A stretch of DNA of 64,000 nt from the NCBI GenBank assembly GCA_050949645.1, contig JBMNGC010000001.1, forward strand, positions 310,001 to 374,000. Reading direction: 5' to 3'. This document shows, piece after piece, positions 17,454-25,016 of this stretch. The notes beneath the pieces were generated by a model. The model was not told the DNA's origin. It did not search any database and saw only the letters and a list, made by a program, of their open reading frames with translations. The DNA comes from RUG369 sp050949645. Lineage in GTDB: Bacteria > Planctomycetota > Planctomycetia > Pirellulales > Thermoguttaceae. The position numbers and the translations under genes are program-made. Numbering within the stretch: position 1 is the first letter of the stretch; every line of letters begins with the position of its first letter.

Positions 17454-18737
17454 ATGTCGCATCCCGAATTATATTTTCATGAGGCAATCGAAACAGCGTC
17501 GCAGGACGAACTCATCAATCGTCAGAATGAATTGCTCAAGGAAAAAGTTAGCTATGTCATGAAGAATAATGCGTATATACGCGGTCTTTATGAAAAAGCG
17601 GGAGTCGTTGCCGAAGATTTCCGCGGCATTGAGGATATCGAAAAACTGCCGATTCTCGCTAAGGCGAACTTTCGCGAAACCTACCCGCTCGGCATGTGTT
17701 GCGTTCCGAAAACTGAGGTTCGCGAAATGCATATGTCTAGCGGTACTTCCGGGACCCCGGTTGTCATGCCCTATACGAGCGCCGACCTTCATCAGTGGGC
17801 GGACTGCATGGCGCGTTGCTATCGCATGGCTGGCGCCAAGCCTGGCGATCCGGTTCAGATTATGCCGTCCTTTGGCCTCTTTAACGGTGGATTTGGGATG
17901 TATCACGGGGCTCGCGCCGCCGACCTCTTTGTGATTCCGACCGGTTCCGGCAATACGGAGCGTCAAATTCGTTTGGCGAAGGACTTCGATACGCGCGTCT
18001 TTGCTGCGGTCATTTCCTATTCGACGCGCATTATCGAGGTTATGGAGCAAATGGGAGTTGAGCTTCCTAGCCTTGAGATCGGTATTTTCGGCGCGGAAAC
18101 GGTCACAGCCGCGATGTGCGACAAGATTCATAAGCGACTTGGAATAGAGGTCTATAATATCTACGGAATGACCGAGACGGGGGGCGTGGGCACGCTTGGA
18201 ATGGACTGCCAGGACCACTCGGGTCTCCATGTCTGGGAAGACCAATATTACCTCGAGATTGTCGACCCAGTTACGAGGGAGGTTCTCCCCGACGGCGAGA
18301 TCGGCGAGCTTGTCGTGACGTCCCTGACACGCGAGGCGCTACCGGTTATTCGTTTCAAGACAGGCGATCTCACGCGCATTGTTTCTCGTGAAAAGTGCGC
18401 TTGCGGTCGCACCCACACCAAGATCGATCTCATCTCCGGCCGGACGGACGACATGCTCATCATTAAGGGCGTGAACTTTTTCCCGTCGCAGGTTGAACAG
18501 GCGCTCCTTGAGATTCCTGGCGTTCACTCGGAGTATCAGATCATTATGGAAGAATACCACGGCGTCAAAGACGTTCGCATCCTTGTTGAAGCGGAGCCCG
18601 GCGTGACCGGTTACGTCGTTGTCAAGCGGCTCAAGGAACGCCTTGGGTTCTCTCCACAGGGCGAAGTGCTGCCAGTTGGAACGCTTCCGCGCGTTAATGG
18701 CAAAGCGATTCGCGTTGTTCATAAAAAACTCGACTGA
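17454..18737 (+). CDS. paaK: Phenylacetate-CoA ligase family protein
   Basis: Adenylate-forming enzyme that activates an aryl or alkyl acid as its CoA thioester with ATP. The 427-residue length matches PaaK. The ATP-binding P-loop is MSSGTSGTPVVMPYT, the A5 motif is YGMTETGG, the A7 region is RFKTGDLTRI, and a C-terminal PaaK-type domain holds the FFPSQVEQALLEIPGV stretch. No other phenylacetate catabolism genes lie nearby, so the natural acid is unknown and the name is by family. AGGAA precedes ATG 17454. It has its own promoter and a strong terminator, so it is probably a single-gene unit. Confidence 0.85.
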   Translation: MSHPELYFHEAIETASQDELINRQNELLKEKVSYVMKNNAYIRGLYEKAGVVAEDFRGIEDIEKLPILAKANFRETYPLGMCCVPKTEVREMHMSSGTSGTPVVMPYTSADLHQWADCMARCYRMAGAKPGDPVQIMPSFGLFNGGFGMYHGARAADLFVIPTGSGNTERQIRLAKDFDTRVFAAVISYSTRIIEVMEQMGVELPSLEIGIFGAETVTAAMCDKIHKRLGIEVYNIYGMTETGGVGTLGMDCQDHSGLHVWEDQYYLEIVDPVTREVLPDGEIGELVVTSLTREALPVIRFKTGDLTRIVSREKCACGRTHTKIDLISGRTDDMLIIKGVNFFPSQVEQALLEIPGVHSEYQIIMEEYHGVKDVRILVEAEPGVTGYVVVKRLKERLGFSPQGEVLPVGTLPRVNGKAIRVVHKKLD

Positions 18738-18768
18738 TCCTACGAACGCTTTCGTTCACAAGACAAAA

Positions 18769-18809
18769 AACGGACGCCTCGCGAGCTAGCGAAGCGTCCG
18801 TTATTTTTT
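18769..18809. terminator. Bidirectional intrinsic terminator, paaK / TIGR03009-type gene
   Basis: A long stem AACGGACGC (18769-18777)/GCGTCCGTT (18794-18802), with TCGC/GCGA inside, is followed by ATTTTTT on the plus strand and preceded by AAAAAA, which gives a T-run on the minus strand. It serves both converging genes. Confidence 0.85.
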
Positions 18810-18880
18810 CAAGGCGTTCCATTTTTAGGCGGAACTTTTTGCATAGCGCTTGCCGACAATTCGTTGTCCTGCGCCTTTGT

Positions 18881-20212
18881 TCAGAAACGTCTATTGTTCG
18901 CCGCGGAATTTGCGGTCGAGGGAGAATTAACTGCGGGTTGTTGTCGCGTTCGCTGGGAGACATACTGAGTCGAGGTCTGCGGTTGGGCCGGACGAGACGG
19001 GGACTGGGCGACTGCCGTCTCGGGCATAATCGGCTGCTGGCGAAGTATCGAGAACTCTTCATCGCGGACTTCGCGGGTCCAGCCTTTATCGACGGCGCCC
19101 TCTATCTTCCATTGTCCCTTATTGACCTGGACCTTCTCAAAGGTTAGATCCGTCTTGCTCTTGCCGTTGACGGCGACCCTGCGCATGTAGGTCGGCTGAA
19201 GATCTTTCAGTCCGAGGATAACCGTGATTGACCGGAACTGCTGCGCGTCGCGCGCGTAGCGCGGGAACGCTTCGATCCAGACTTGAGTTTTCTGCTTGGA
19301 GGCAGGCGTTACGATCCGCATATAGAAGCGATTCTTCAGGACGTTGGCGTTGGCGACGAAGAAGAGGGGGAATTGCCCGTTGTCCATCGTGAGATCCATG
19401 TCCTGCTCTTCCGAGACGACAGGGTAGACGACAACGTTCTTATTTTTGAAGTCATATTGGAGGAATTCCTTGCTGTTGAGCACGATCATCCACTCGTTCT
19501 GACCTTCTTTCCATTCTCCTTCAGGGCTCGCGTCGGAATAGATAAATTCGCCCCTGATATGGTACATGAACTGGTTCGGAGTAATGAAACGGAAATGTCC
19601 CCAAGTGTGTGCGAAGGGCGTTTTAGAGTTCTGCTGAAGGACGCCGTCAAATTCTCGCATGTGAACGTCGCATGAGACTCGCTTCACGCCGAGCCCAAAT
19701 TCTTCCCAACGCGCAAGGAATTCATTGAGCTGCTGCTGCTCAGCTTCCGTTGGGTTGTAGTTTGTCGGGGGCGGCACAATTGCGCTTTCGACCTCGCCTG
19801 TAACGTACCCGCCCTGCGGGGGCTGGCCGGCAACCCCTGAAGTGGCGTTCGCCGCCGTAGAGGGAGCGCTTTGCGGAGTCACGACGACTTCTCGCGTCGT
19901 CTGCTGGCTCTGAGCCGCCATGTTGCTCACGCGCCTCTGCTGGGCGCCATACTGCGCTTGAGCTTGCGGCTGCGACTGGAGCTGCGGCAGAGGTTGTCGA
20001 CGCGCGGGATCCGTGTTGACAGTTGCAATTCCGACTCGTTTTGCTTCCTCAACCGATCCGACGGCGATGACGTTGTCGTCTGTTTGCGCCTGAGCGCCGG
20101 CAGAGGGAGCGACGTAATCGCCGAACCCCTGCGCAAAGATATTCGTTTGTCCGGTAGCGGCGACGAAGAGGAGAGTCGCGATAGTCAACAAAGCGACGTT
20201 ATATCTGTGCAT
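18881..20212 (-). CDS. Secreted planctomycete protein, TIGR03009-type
   Basis: Function unknown. The 443-residue product has a signal peptide (about residues 1-27, ending near TNIFAQG), a Gln/Ala/Pro-rich linker to about residue 160, a globular domain at about 165-380 that resembles the planctomycete-specific TIGR03009 family (LNEFLARWEEFGLGVKRVSCDV; NQFMYHIRGEFIY; YDFKNKNVVVYPV), and a second Gln/Pro/Asn-rich tail. The domain recalls LolA-like and DUF2092 lipid-binding folds, but that is only a similarity of pattern. ATG 20212 has GGGAG six bases upstream; the longer upstream frame lacks a ribosome-binding site. Confidence 0.72.
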   Translation of the reverse strand: MHRYNVALLTIATLLFVAATGQTNIFAQGFGDYVAPSAGAQAQTDDNVIAVGSVEEAKRVGIATVNTDPARRQPLPQLQSQPQAQAQYGAQQRRVSNMAAQSQQTTREVVVTPQSAPSTAANATSGVAGQPPQGGYVTGEVESAIVPPPTNYNPTEAEQQQLNEFLARWEEFGLGVKRVSCDVHMREFDGVLQQNSKTPFAHTWGHFRFITPNQFMYHIRGEFIYSDASPEGEWKEGQNEWMIVLNSKEFLQYDFKNKNVVVYPVVSEEQDMDLTMDNGQFPLFFVANANVLKNRFYMRIVTPASKQKTQVWIEAFPRYARDAQQFRSITVILGLKDLQPTYMRRVAVNGKSKTDLTFEKVQVNKGQWKIEGAVDKGWTREVRDEEFSILRQQPIMPETAVAQSPSRPAQPQTSTQYVSQRTRQQPAVNSPSTANSAANNRRF

Positions 20213-20275
20213 TATTTTCTCCCAATCCGCGCCGCTCTCGAAGCAGTTCAAACGAGCCAACCTGCGACGCCGATT

Positions 20276-20304
20276 CTTATACAACGACTGTTTCTCTGTC
20301 TGAA
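20276..20304 (-). promoter_or_regulatory. Possible promoter for the TIGR03009-type gene
   Basis: Minus strand TTCAGA (20304-20299), 17-base spacer, TATAAG (20281-20276). The predicted start is about 57 bases before the ATG. Confidence 0.35.
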
Positions 20305-20512
20305 CGCCTTAGTCATCCTTGCGCCAACGAGCGGCGAAGGTGATAAAAGCGCTCCCTTCCTCAGACAGAGTGGCAATTTTGCAGGTTCAGGTAAATAGGG
20401 ATTTTTGAATTGTATGATACTTTTATTGTTGTTTACGCCCCCTCATCCGGATGGGCTTCACATTCCACAGGCGATCTCTTTTTTTAAGATTGGGAATTTT
20501 TAAAACTCCCCC

Positions 20513-20540
20513 TTGAAGAAAACGGAACTGCATCTATAAT
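20513..20540 (+). promoter_or_regulatory. Promoter for tRNA-Ser
   Basis: TTGAAG (20513-20518), 16-base spacer, TATAAT (20535-20540). The -10 box ends 18 bases before the first base of the tRNA, as expected for a short 5' leader. Confidence 0.65.
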
Positions 20541-20558
20541 CACGGCGGAATTTTCGGG

Positions 20559-20641
20559 GGAGGATAAGCGAATGGTTAGCACCCTCATTGGAAATGAGGC
20601 GCCCCTTTCTGGGGTTGCGGGTTCGAGTCCCGTGTCCTCCG
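20559..20641 (+). tRNA. tRNA-Ser(GGA)
   Basis: A complete type II tRNA of 83 bases without an encoded CCA. The acceptor stem GGAGGAT (20559-20565) pairs with GTCCTCC (20634-20640), discriminator G at 20641. The anticodon stem CCTCA/TGAGG encloses loop TTGGAAA with anticodon GGA (20590-20592), which reads UCC and UCU serine codons. A long variable arm (CCCC TTTCT GGGG) and a T-arm GCGGGTTCGAGTCCCGT follow. The long variable arm confirms serine. It stands alone with its own promoter and terminator. Confidence 0.95.
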
Positions 20642-20652
20642 CTTGTTGAGTA

Positions 20653-20684
20653 AACCGGTCCCTTTGGGGCCGGTTTTCTCTTTT
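20653..20684 (+). terminator. Intrinsic terminator of tRNA-Ser
   Basis: The AACCGGTCCC/GGGCCGGTT hairpin starts 11 bases after the tRNA and runs into TTTTCTCTTTT. Confidence 0.8.
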
Positions 20685-20704
20685 AAGATCTCTTTGAACA
20701 GAAC

Positions 20705-20746
20705 AAAAAACCTTGACCAACGCTGAGTCGGTCAAGGTTTTTTTTT
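20705..20746. terminator. Bidirectional intrinsic terminator
   Basis: The stem CCTTGACC (20711-20718)/GGTCAAGG (20730-20737) is flanked by AAAAAA on the left and nine T residues on the right. It ends the minus-strand phosphodiesterase transcript and backs up the tRNA terminator. Confidence 0.85.
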
Positions 20747-20774
20747 GAGGAATTAAGCTAAAGGGTGAACTCAT

Positions 20775-21686
20775 TCACTTCTTTTCAGTCGCGGAGTAGA
20801 CGGGCATGCCGCGCCACGCCTGGGGACGCTCGAGTCCGAAGAGCCACGCCGCATTTGGCGCGCAATCGAAGTTCACGACGACGTCGGTGATCTCGCCTGT
20901 TTCGATTCCACGACCCCAGATAATGAATGGAACTTCCATGTGGTCGAGCCTCGCATCGCCGTGTCCCTTGTCGGACCCGCCGTGGTCGGAGGTGAAATAG
21001 ACGACCGTGTTTTCTTCCGTCATGCCGAGTTCATTGAGCTTTTCAAATATCTTGCCGACATATTCGTCCGTCTTAACTACCGCGGCATGATATTCGGGGC
21101 TGCCCCAGCCATATCCGTGTCCAGCGACGTCGACTTCGCCGAAGTAAAAGAACGCGAAGGTTGGTTTCGCTTCAAGTTGCTTAAGCGCAGCCTCAAGGAC
21201 CTTTTCTCCGGAGTCGCAAAGGACGTCGTCGTCGACGCAGCTCTTGTCGTAAAGATAACCGATTCCATCCCAGTCGTAGGCGCAGGCGGTTTTCGCATCG
21301 GGCATCTGATCTTTCACGACGCGGAAGATATCAGGGTAGCGCCCGTGCTCGTTGCGATAGATCGGTTCGACGTCGGGTTCCTTGCTGCCCCAGGTTCGGA
21401 ATCCGTGCATTTCAGAGGGCGCCCCGACGAGCATTGTTTCCCAGTTGAGCGCGGAAGCAGAGGGAAGGACAGAGCGCATGTGGAGCGTCCATGAGCCTGC
21501 GTCGCGCATTTTCGTGAGATTCGGCAACTCGGACCAGTCCGTGTAGTGTGATCCGAATCCGTCGGAGCCGATCCAGATCACATGCTGAATTCCTTCGGGA
21601 GCAGCTTTTTCCTGCGCCGTTACAGCAGCCGTCGTGAAGAGGGAAATCGCGAGAGCCGCAAGAATAAACATAATCCTTTTATGCAT
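20775..21686 (-). CDS. Secreted type I phosphodiesterase/alkaline phosphatase-superfamily protein
   Basis: Predicted exported metal-dependent phosphoesterase of the alkaline phosphatase superfamily (PF01663-like). The 303-residue product has a signal peptide (hydrophobic core about 6-22, cleavage near TAAVTAQ). Metal-site motifs are WIGSDGFGSHY near the start, GEVDVAGHGYG in the middle and YFTSDHGGSDKGHG late. The nucleophile region reads SVLPSASALNWETML, with serine where the family often has threonine. Substrate unknown. ATG 21686 has GGAG six bases upstream. It follows acpS on the same strand by about 90 bases and ends at a strong terminator. Confidence 0.82.
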   Translation of the reverse strand: MHKRIMFILAALAISLFTTAAVTAQEKAAPEGIQHVIWIGSDGFGSHYTDWSELPNLTKMRDAGSWTLHMRSVLPSASALNWETMLVGAPSEMHGFRTWGSKEPDVEPIYRNEHGRYPDIFRVVKDQMPDAKTACAYDWDGIGYLYDKSCVDDDVLCDSGEKVLEAALKQLEAKPTFAFFYFGEVDVAGHGYGWGSPEYHAAVVKTDEYVGKIFEKLNELGMTEENTVVYFTSDHGGSDKGHGDARLDHMEVPFIIWGRGIETGEITDVVVNFDCAPNAAWLFGLERPQAWRGMPVYSATEKK

Positions 21687-21775
21687 CAAAAACTCCTTTA
21701 TAAAATTTGCTCTGCTATATATTAACGCTTATTTTATGTTGTATGATGGCGTCTATGGGCATAGGAGAAAAACGA

Positions 21776-22273
21776 TTAAGACGCTTTCTTTTGCCCTACG
21801 GCGGTTTTGGAACGATTTCGCAACCATTTTTTCCACCGTCTCGGCTGCCGAGAAGATCTGAGACGCCCGGATTCCCTTGGACGCTCGTCCTGTGCGCTCG
21901 CGACAACGAAGGCGATCGCAAGAGTTTTGCAGTGCGTGATTGAAATTTGCCATTCGACGACGCCAAGGCTGTCGGCGACGCGTTTCGCGCCGCCAGAAAG
22001 CGCAAGTTCCGGTTTGCCCGTGGGCTGCGACCGAATCTCGATATCGGTCCAGGCGACGCCCTTGTTCCAACCGGTTCCAAGCGCTTTCATGACGGCCTCT
22101 TTTGCCGCCCATCGCGCCGCGAGCGACTCGCCGAAGCCGCGAACGCGCGATCTGCAGTATTCCTGCTCATGGGGGGTAAAGACGCGCGATAGAAAAGTTT
22201 CCGGATGACGCTCATAGAGCCTCACAACGCGCCCGATTTCCGTCGCGTCCGTTCCGATTCCAACAACGCGCAT
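21776..22273 (-). CDS. acpS: Holo-[acyl-carrier-protein] synthase
   Basis: Transfers 4'-phosphopantetheine from CoA to acyl carrier protein. The magnesium-binding motifs are present: GIGTDATEIGRV with the Asp near residue 9, and RWAAKEAVMKALGTG with the Glu near residue 58. At 165 residues it is longer than the usual ~120-126 because of a basic, arginine-rich C-terminal tail of about 40 residues (after FVVASAQ). ATG 22273 has GGAGG seven bases upstream. It lies 67 bases after a DUF1080 gene on the same strand, so it may share its transcript, although no functional link is evident. Confidence 0.9.
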   Translation of the reverse strand: MRVVGIGTDATEIGRVVRLYERHPETFLSRVFTPHEQEYCRSRVRGFGESLAARWAAKEAVMKALGTGWNKGVAWTDIEIRSQPTGKPELALSGGAKRVADSLGVVEWQISITHCKTLAIAFVVASAQDERPRESGRLRSSRQPRRWKKWLRNRSKTAVGQKKAS

Positions 22274-22340
22274 CTTTTAACCTCCAAAAGCGTGTCTAAC
22301 GACCGACAGTCAACTGTTGACCGTCAAACTTGCCGCATGG

Positions 22341-23399
22341 TCAGTCCTTGTACTTGATCCAGATATTGCGGTACTGAACCTTGTTGCCGTGACCCTGAAG
22401 GAAAACGCCTCGAGCCTCGCCAGCTTCGGTTTTTTCCGACTTGCCGCCGGGGGTTTCGTGCTTGAGAACCGCATTGTCGTGGACGAGGATCCCGTTATGC
22501 CTGACCGTAATGACGGCGTTCTCGGTCTTCTCACCCTTATCGTTGAACTGGGCGGGCGTCACGTCGAAATCATAAGTTTGCCACACGAGAGGCGGGAAGC
22601 ATGCGTTAACAATTGGCTTAAGCTGCTGATAGAAGCCGGCGCATTCATTGTTTTCGCCTTCGAGACCAAAGGAGTCAAGAACCTGGCATTCGTATTCTTC
22701 CTGGAGGTAGACGCCAGAGTTAGAACGAGCTTGACCTGTTGCGTTTGGCATGAAGGAGAGCATGAATTCGAGATGCAGCGTGTACGGACGACCTTTTTCG
22801 AATGGCTTGAGACGCGCTTCGGACCAAATCGCGTTCTCTTGAGAGTCGCTGAGATGAACGTCGCCGACAAACGCGTCCGTATTGGAACCGTCAAAGAGTG
22901 TGATGGCGCCTTCAGGAGCTTTTTTGCCGAGCGTGGGGCTCTTGCGTTCAACGCGCTTGAGTTCGGTTTTCTTGCCCTTATACTCGAGGAAGAACTGGCC
23001 GTCTTCAATCGTGCCGATAAGTTTGTCGGCTTTCTGCTCGTCTGTGAAGACGATATTCGCTTCGTCGCCCCTACTTGGGATATGCATCCTTTCGCCGGTT
23101 ACGACAAGCTTGTCGTCCTGGATTTCGCCTTTTCCGAAGAAACGCGCCTTGGAACGATCCCAACCGTCGCCAGGAAGTCCGTCCGGATATCCAACGACTT
23201 CAAAGTTCTTTTCGCCGCGCGCGATGACCTGGTAGGCGCGACCGGTCGCGGGCTGGAGATATTCGCCTTGGATTGCAAAGGCGTCGACGAACTTGCCGTC
23301 CTTTTCAATCTGTTTGACGTTGGTGAATTCCTGAGCAAATAGACTCGCAGAGCAGAAAGTCGCAACCGCGACTACCGCGATGGTAAAGAGTTTTTTCAT
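22341..23399 (-). CDS. Secreted DUF1080 (3-keto-disaccharide hydrolase) protein
   Basis: Predicted exported sugar-active protein. Residues 1-22 are a signal peptide (MKKLFTIAVVAVATFCSASLFAQ). A small N-terminal beta region (about 25-150) is followed by a DUF1080/LamG-like jelly roll (about 160-350) with GAITLFDGSNTDAF, RSNSGVYLQEEYECQVLDSFG and the ending GHGNKVQYRNIWIK, which are typical family signatures. DUF1080 members include 3-keto-glycoside hydrolases; activity here is inferred. It is the downstream partner of the tandem DUF1080 gene, 81 bases away, separated by a strong hairpin. Confidence 0.87.
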   Translation of the reverse strand: MKKLFTIAVVAVATFCSASLFAQEFTNVKQIEKDGKFVDAFAIQGEYLQPATGRAYQVIARGEKNFEVVGYPDGLPGDGWDRSKARFFGKGEIQDDKLVVTGERMHIPSRGDEANIVFTDEQKADKLIGTIEDGQFFLEYKGKKTELKRVERKSPTLGKKAPEGAITLFDGSNTDAFVGDVHLSDSQENAIWSEARLKPFEKGRPYTLHLEFMLSFMPNATGQARSNSGVYLQEEYECQVLDSFGLEGENNECAGFYQQLKPIVNACFPPLVWQTYDFDVTPAQFNDKGEKTENAVITVRHNGILVHDNAVLKHETPGGKSEKTEAGEARGVFLQGHGNKVQYRNIWIKYKD

Positions 23400-23433
23400 T
23401 GTAGCGTATTCTTATTTTAAAGAGGATGAAGAG

Positions 23434-23463
23434 GCTCGAAACCGCGCTGAGCGCGGTTCGAGC
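23434..23463 (-). other. Hairpin between tandem DUF1080 genes
   Basis: GCTCGA-a-ACCGCGC pairs with GCGCGGT-TCGAGC across a three-base loop. It sits 18 bases after the upstream gene's stop, has no T-run, and so could stabilise or process the mRNA rather than end it. Confidence 0.5.
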
Positions 23464-23480
23464 TGCCATTGACGAAAGGC

Positions 23481-24761
23481 TCAGCGTTCGATGAGCGCAC
23501 GCTGTTCCGGAGTGATCTTCATGATCTCAAAATTCTTAAACCACATCTGACCGTCGGAACCGCCGTGGAGCTGGAGACCAACCTTGCCGCTCTTTTCGAG
23601 GAGGGGGTCGACGAGATCGACGACGCGGAATCCGTTGAGGAAGGTCACGGCGCGATCGCCGCACGCTGCGACGGCGATCTGGTTCCAGTCAGTATCGCCC
23701 TTGTTGCGGATTTTTTCGACAAATTCATCGTCGGAACCAAGCCATCCGCGTCCGGGTTGGCCAGGGCCGCCGGCGGTGTGCCAGATAGCGGCGTCTTTAC
23801 CGTTGCCGGCGATTTCATTCTGACAACCGCGTAGGAGCCACGGGGTGTCGACCTCGTGAGCGCGGAAATAGAGCGCGCTGTTCACGCCGCCGCGGAAGAC
23901 GTAATCGACTTTTGCAACGAAATCAGAGTAAGGGATGTGGGAGACAATGAGGCCGTCGCGGGGCTCCGTATTGTCATGCTGACCAATGAGGACTCCGTCT
24001 TCTCTGAAGCTCCAGCATTCGGGGACGAATTCATAGGCGTCGACAATTTTCCAGCCATCGTCGCCCTCGACGAAGAAGGACTTCCATTCAGAGGTTCCGA
24101 GGTCCTTGATACGAATATTGCGCCAGCGGATCGTGCCCTGGTTACCCTGGTGGATTTGCAGGCCGATTATGCCGGAGAAGTCGTAATAATCGAAGATATT
24201 GGCGACGGGTACGCCATTAAGCCAAGTGCGAAGAGAGGGACCGATCGCTTGGATTTCCAAGGAGTTCCAGTCGTCGCGTTTGAGCGCCTCGACAGCCTGC
24301 TCGATGGTCTCTTCCGACGTGTTGTCAAGCCAGACGCGACCGTGTTGATGACCGCGGCGACCTTCGTCGTAGATGCGCGCTGTTGTTGCCGTGTCGACGT
24401 CGATTTCGCATTGATAACCGAAGACGCGATCGCCGTCTTCGCGGATCGCGCTACGGAACTGGACGCCGGAGTTTCCAGGAACGTCGGCCTTAAAGTCGAG
24501 CTTGAGAATGAAGTTGCCAAAAGGCTTTTCATAGCACAGGAATGTGTTGCCCGGCGTGTTGGGAACGCACTCGCCAACGATATCGCCGTTTTCTACCTTG
24601 TATGTTGCGGAGCCGCCGTGTTTGGCCCACCCGTCGAGGGTCTTGCCGTCGAAGAGGGCGACGAAGCCTTCTTCCAGGTTGTCGGCGGCGTAGCCGACGG
24701 TAGTGGTGAAGCAAGCAAACGCCGCGAGGAACGCGACGGCTATGCAGAGACATTTACGCAT
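23481..24761 (-). CDS. Secreted protein with two DUF1080 domains
   Basis: Exported protein of 426 residues: signal peptide (about 1-26, ending VGYAAD), then two tandem DUF1080 domains (about 28-215 and 230-420). The first has EGFVALFDGKTLDGWAKHG, NSGVQFRS and a closing QGTIRWRNIRIKDLG; the second has VEGDDGWKIVDAYEF, NSALYFRAHEVDTPWLLRGCQNEI and the closing DGQMWFKNFEIMKI. The repeated architecture suggests internal duplication. A role in processing 3-keto sugars or binding glycans is inferred from the family. ATG 24761 has AAAGGA eight bases upstream; the frame extends 23 codons further up without support. Confidence 0.87.
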   Translation of the reverse strand: MRKCLCIAVAFLAAFACFTTTVGYAADNLEEGFVALFDGKTLDGWAKHGGSATYKVENGDIVGECVPNTPGNTFLCYEKPFGNFILKLDFKADVPGNSGVQFRSAIREDGDRVFGYQCEIDVDTATTARIYDEGRRGHQHGRVWLDNTSEETIEQAVEALKRDDWNSLEIQAIGPSLRTWLNGVPVANIFDYYDFSGIIGLQIHQGNQGTIRWRNIRIKDLGTSEWKSFFVEGDDGWKIVDAYEFVPECWSFREDGVLIGQHDNTEPRDGLIVSHIPYSDFVAKVDYVFRGGVNSALYFRAHEVDTPWLLRGCQNEIAGNGKDAAIWHTAGGPGQPGRGWLGSDDEFVEKIRNKGDTDWNQIAVAACGDRAVTFLNGFRVVDLVDPLLEKSGKVGLQLHGGSDGQMWFKNFEIMKITPEQRALIER

Positions 24762-24788
24762 CTTGATATCCTTTATCGCTGAGGTCGC

Positions 24789-24842
24789 GCGTCGGGGCGC
24801 CGACGCAACCGTGAACGTAATGGCGCGCAAAAAATGCGCGCC
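24789..24842 (-). promoter_or_regulatory. Two hairpins in the leader of the tandem DUF1080 gene
   Basis: GCGTCGG/CCGACGC (24789-24806, four-base loop) and GGCGCGCA/TGCGCGCC (24822-24842, five-base A-rich loop) lie between the start codon and a TATAAT on the minus strand (24863-24858). They would be transcribed as a structured 5' leader. Confidence 0.4.
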
Positions 24843-24857
24843 CTAATCTTCCTAACG

Positions 24858-24863
24858 ATTATA
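24858..24863 (-). promoter_or_regulatory. Likely -10 box for the DUF1080 gene pair
   Basis: A perfect TATAAT on the minus strand, about 97 bases before the ATG. The region upstream is only a T-run, so the -35 box is not evident. Confidence 0.35.
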
Positions 24864-24940
24864 ACCGTCTGAAAATCAAAAAAAAGTCATTTGTCCGAGC
24901 AATGAAAAATTTTATCTCATTGCGAACGTGGAATTGCGCC

Positions 24941-24968
24941 TCGTCAGAATTCGCGGACGGAATATAAT
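24941..24968 (+). promoter_or_regulatory. Promoter for the ABC exporter genes
   Basis: TCGTCA (24941-24946), 16-base spacer, perfect TATAAT (24963-24968). An inverted repeat GCAATGA/TCATTGC (24899-24923) lies just upstream. Confidence 0.4.
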
Positions 24969-25016
24969 GGCGCAAATTAAAAAGATTGTCGCGGTCGCGA
25001 ATCCGAGGGAAACGTT

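Noticed and set aside
20484..20774. Minus-strand 96-codon open frame over the tRNA
   Set aside because: It is a translation of the tRNA-Ser complement and terminators, a common false gene.
22317..23342. Long plus-strand open frame antisense to the DUF1080 gene
   Set aside because: It mirrors the coding strand exactly, has no ribosome-binding site or recognisable motif, and the minus strand encodes a clear signal peptide and DUF1080 domain.
23856..24782. Plus-strand open frame antisense to the tandem DUF1080 gene
   Set aside because: Same reason; antisense frames stay open because of the GNC-rich codon use of this genome.
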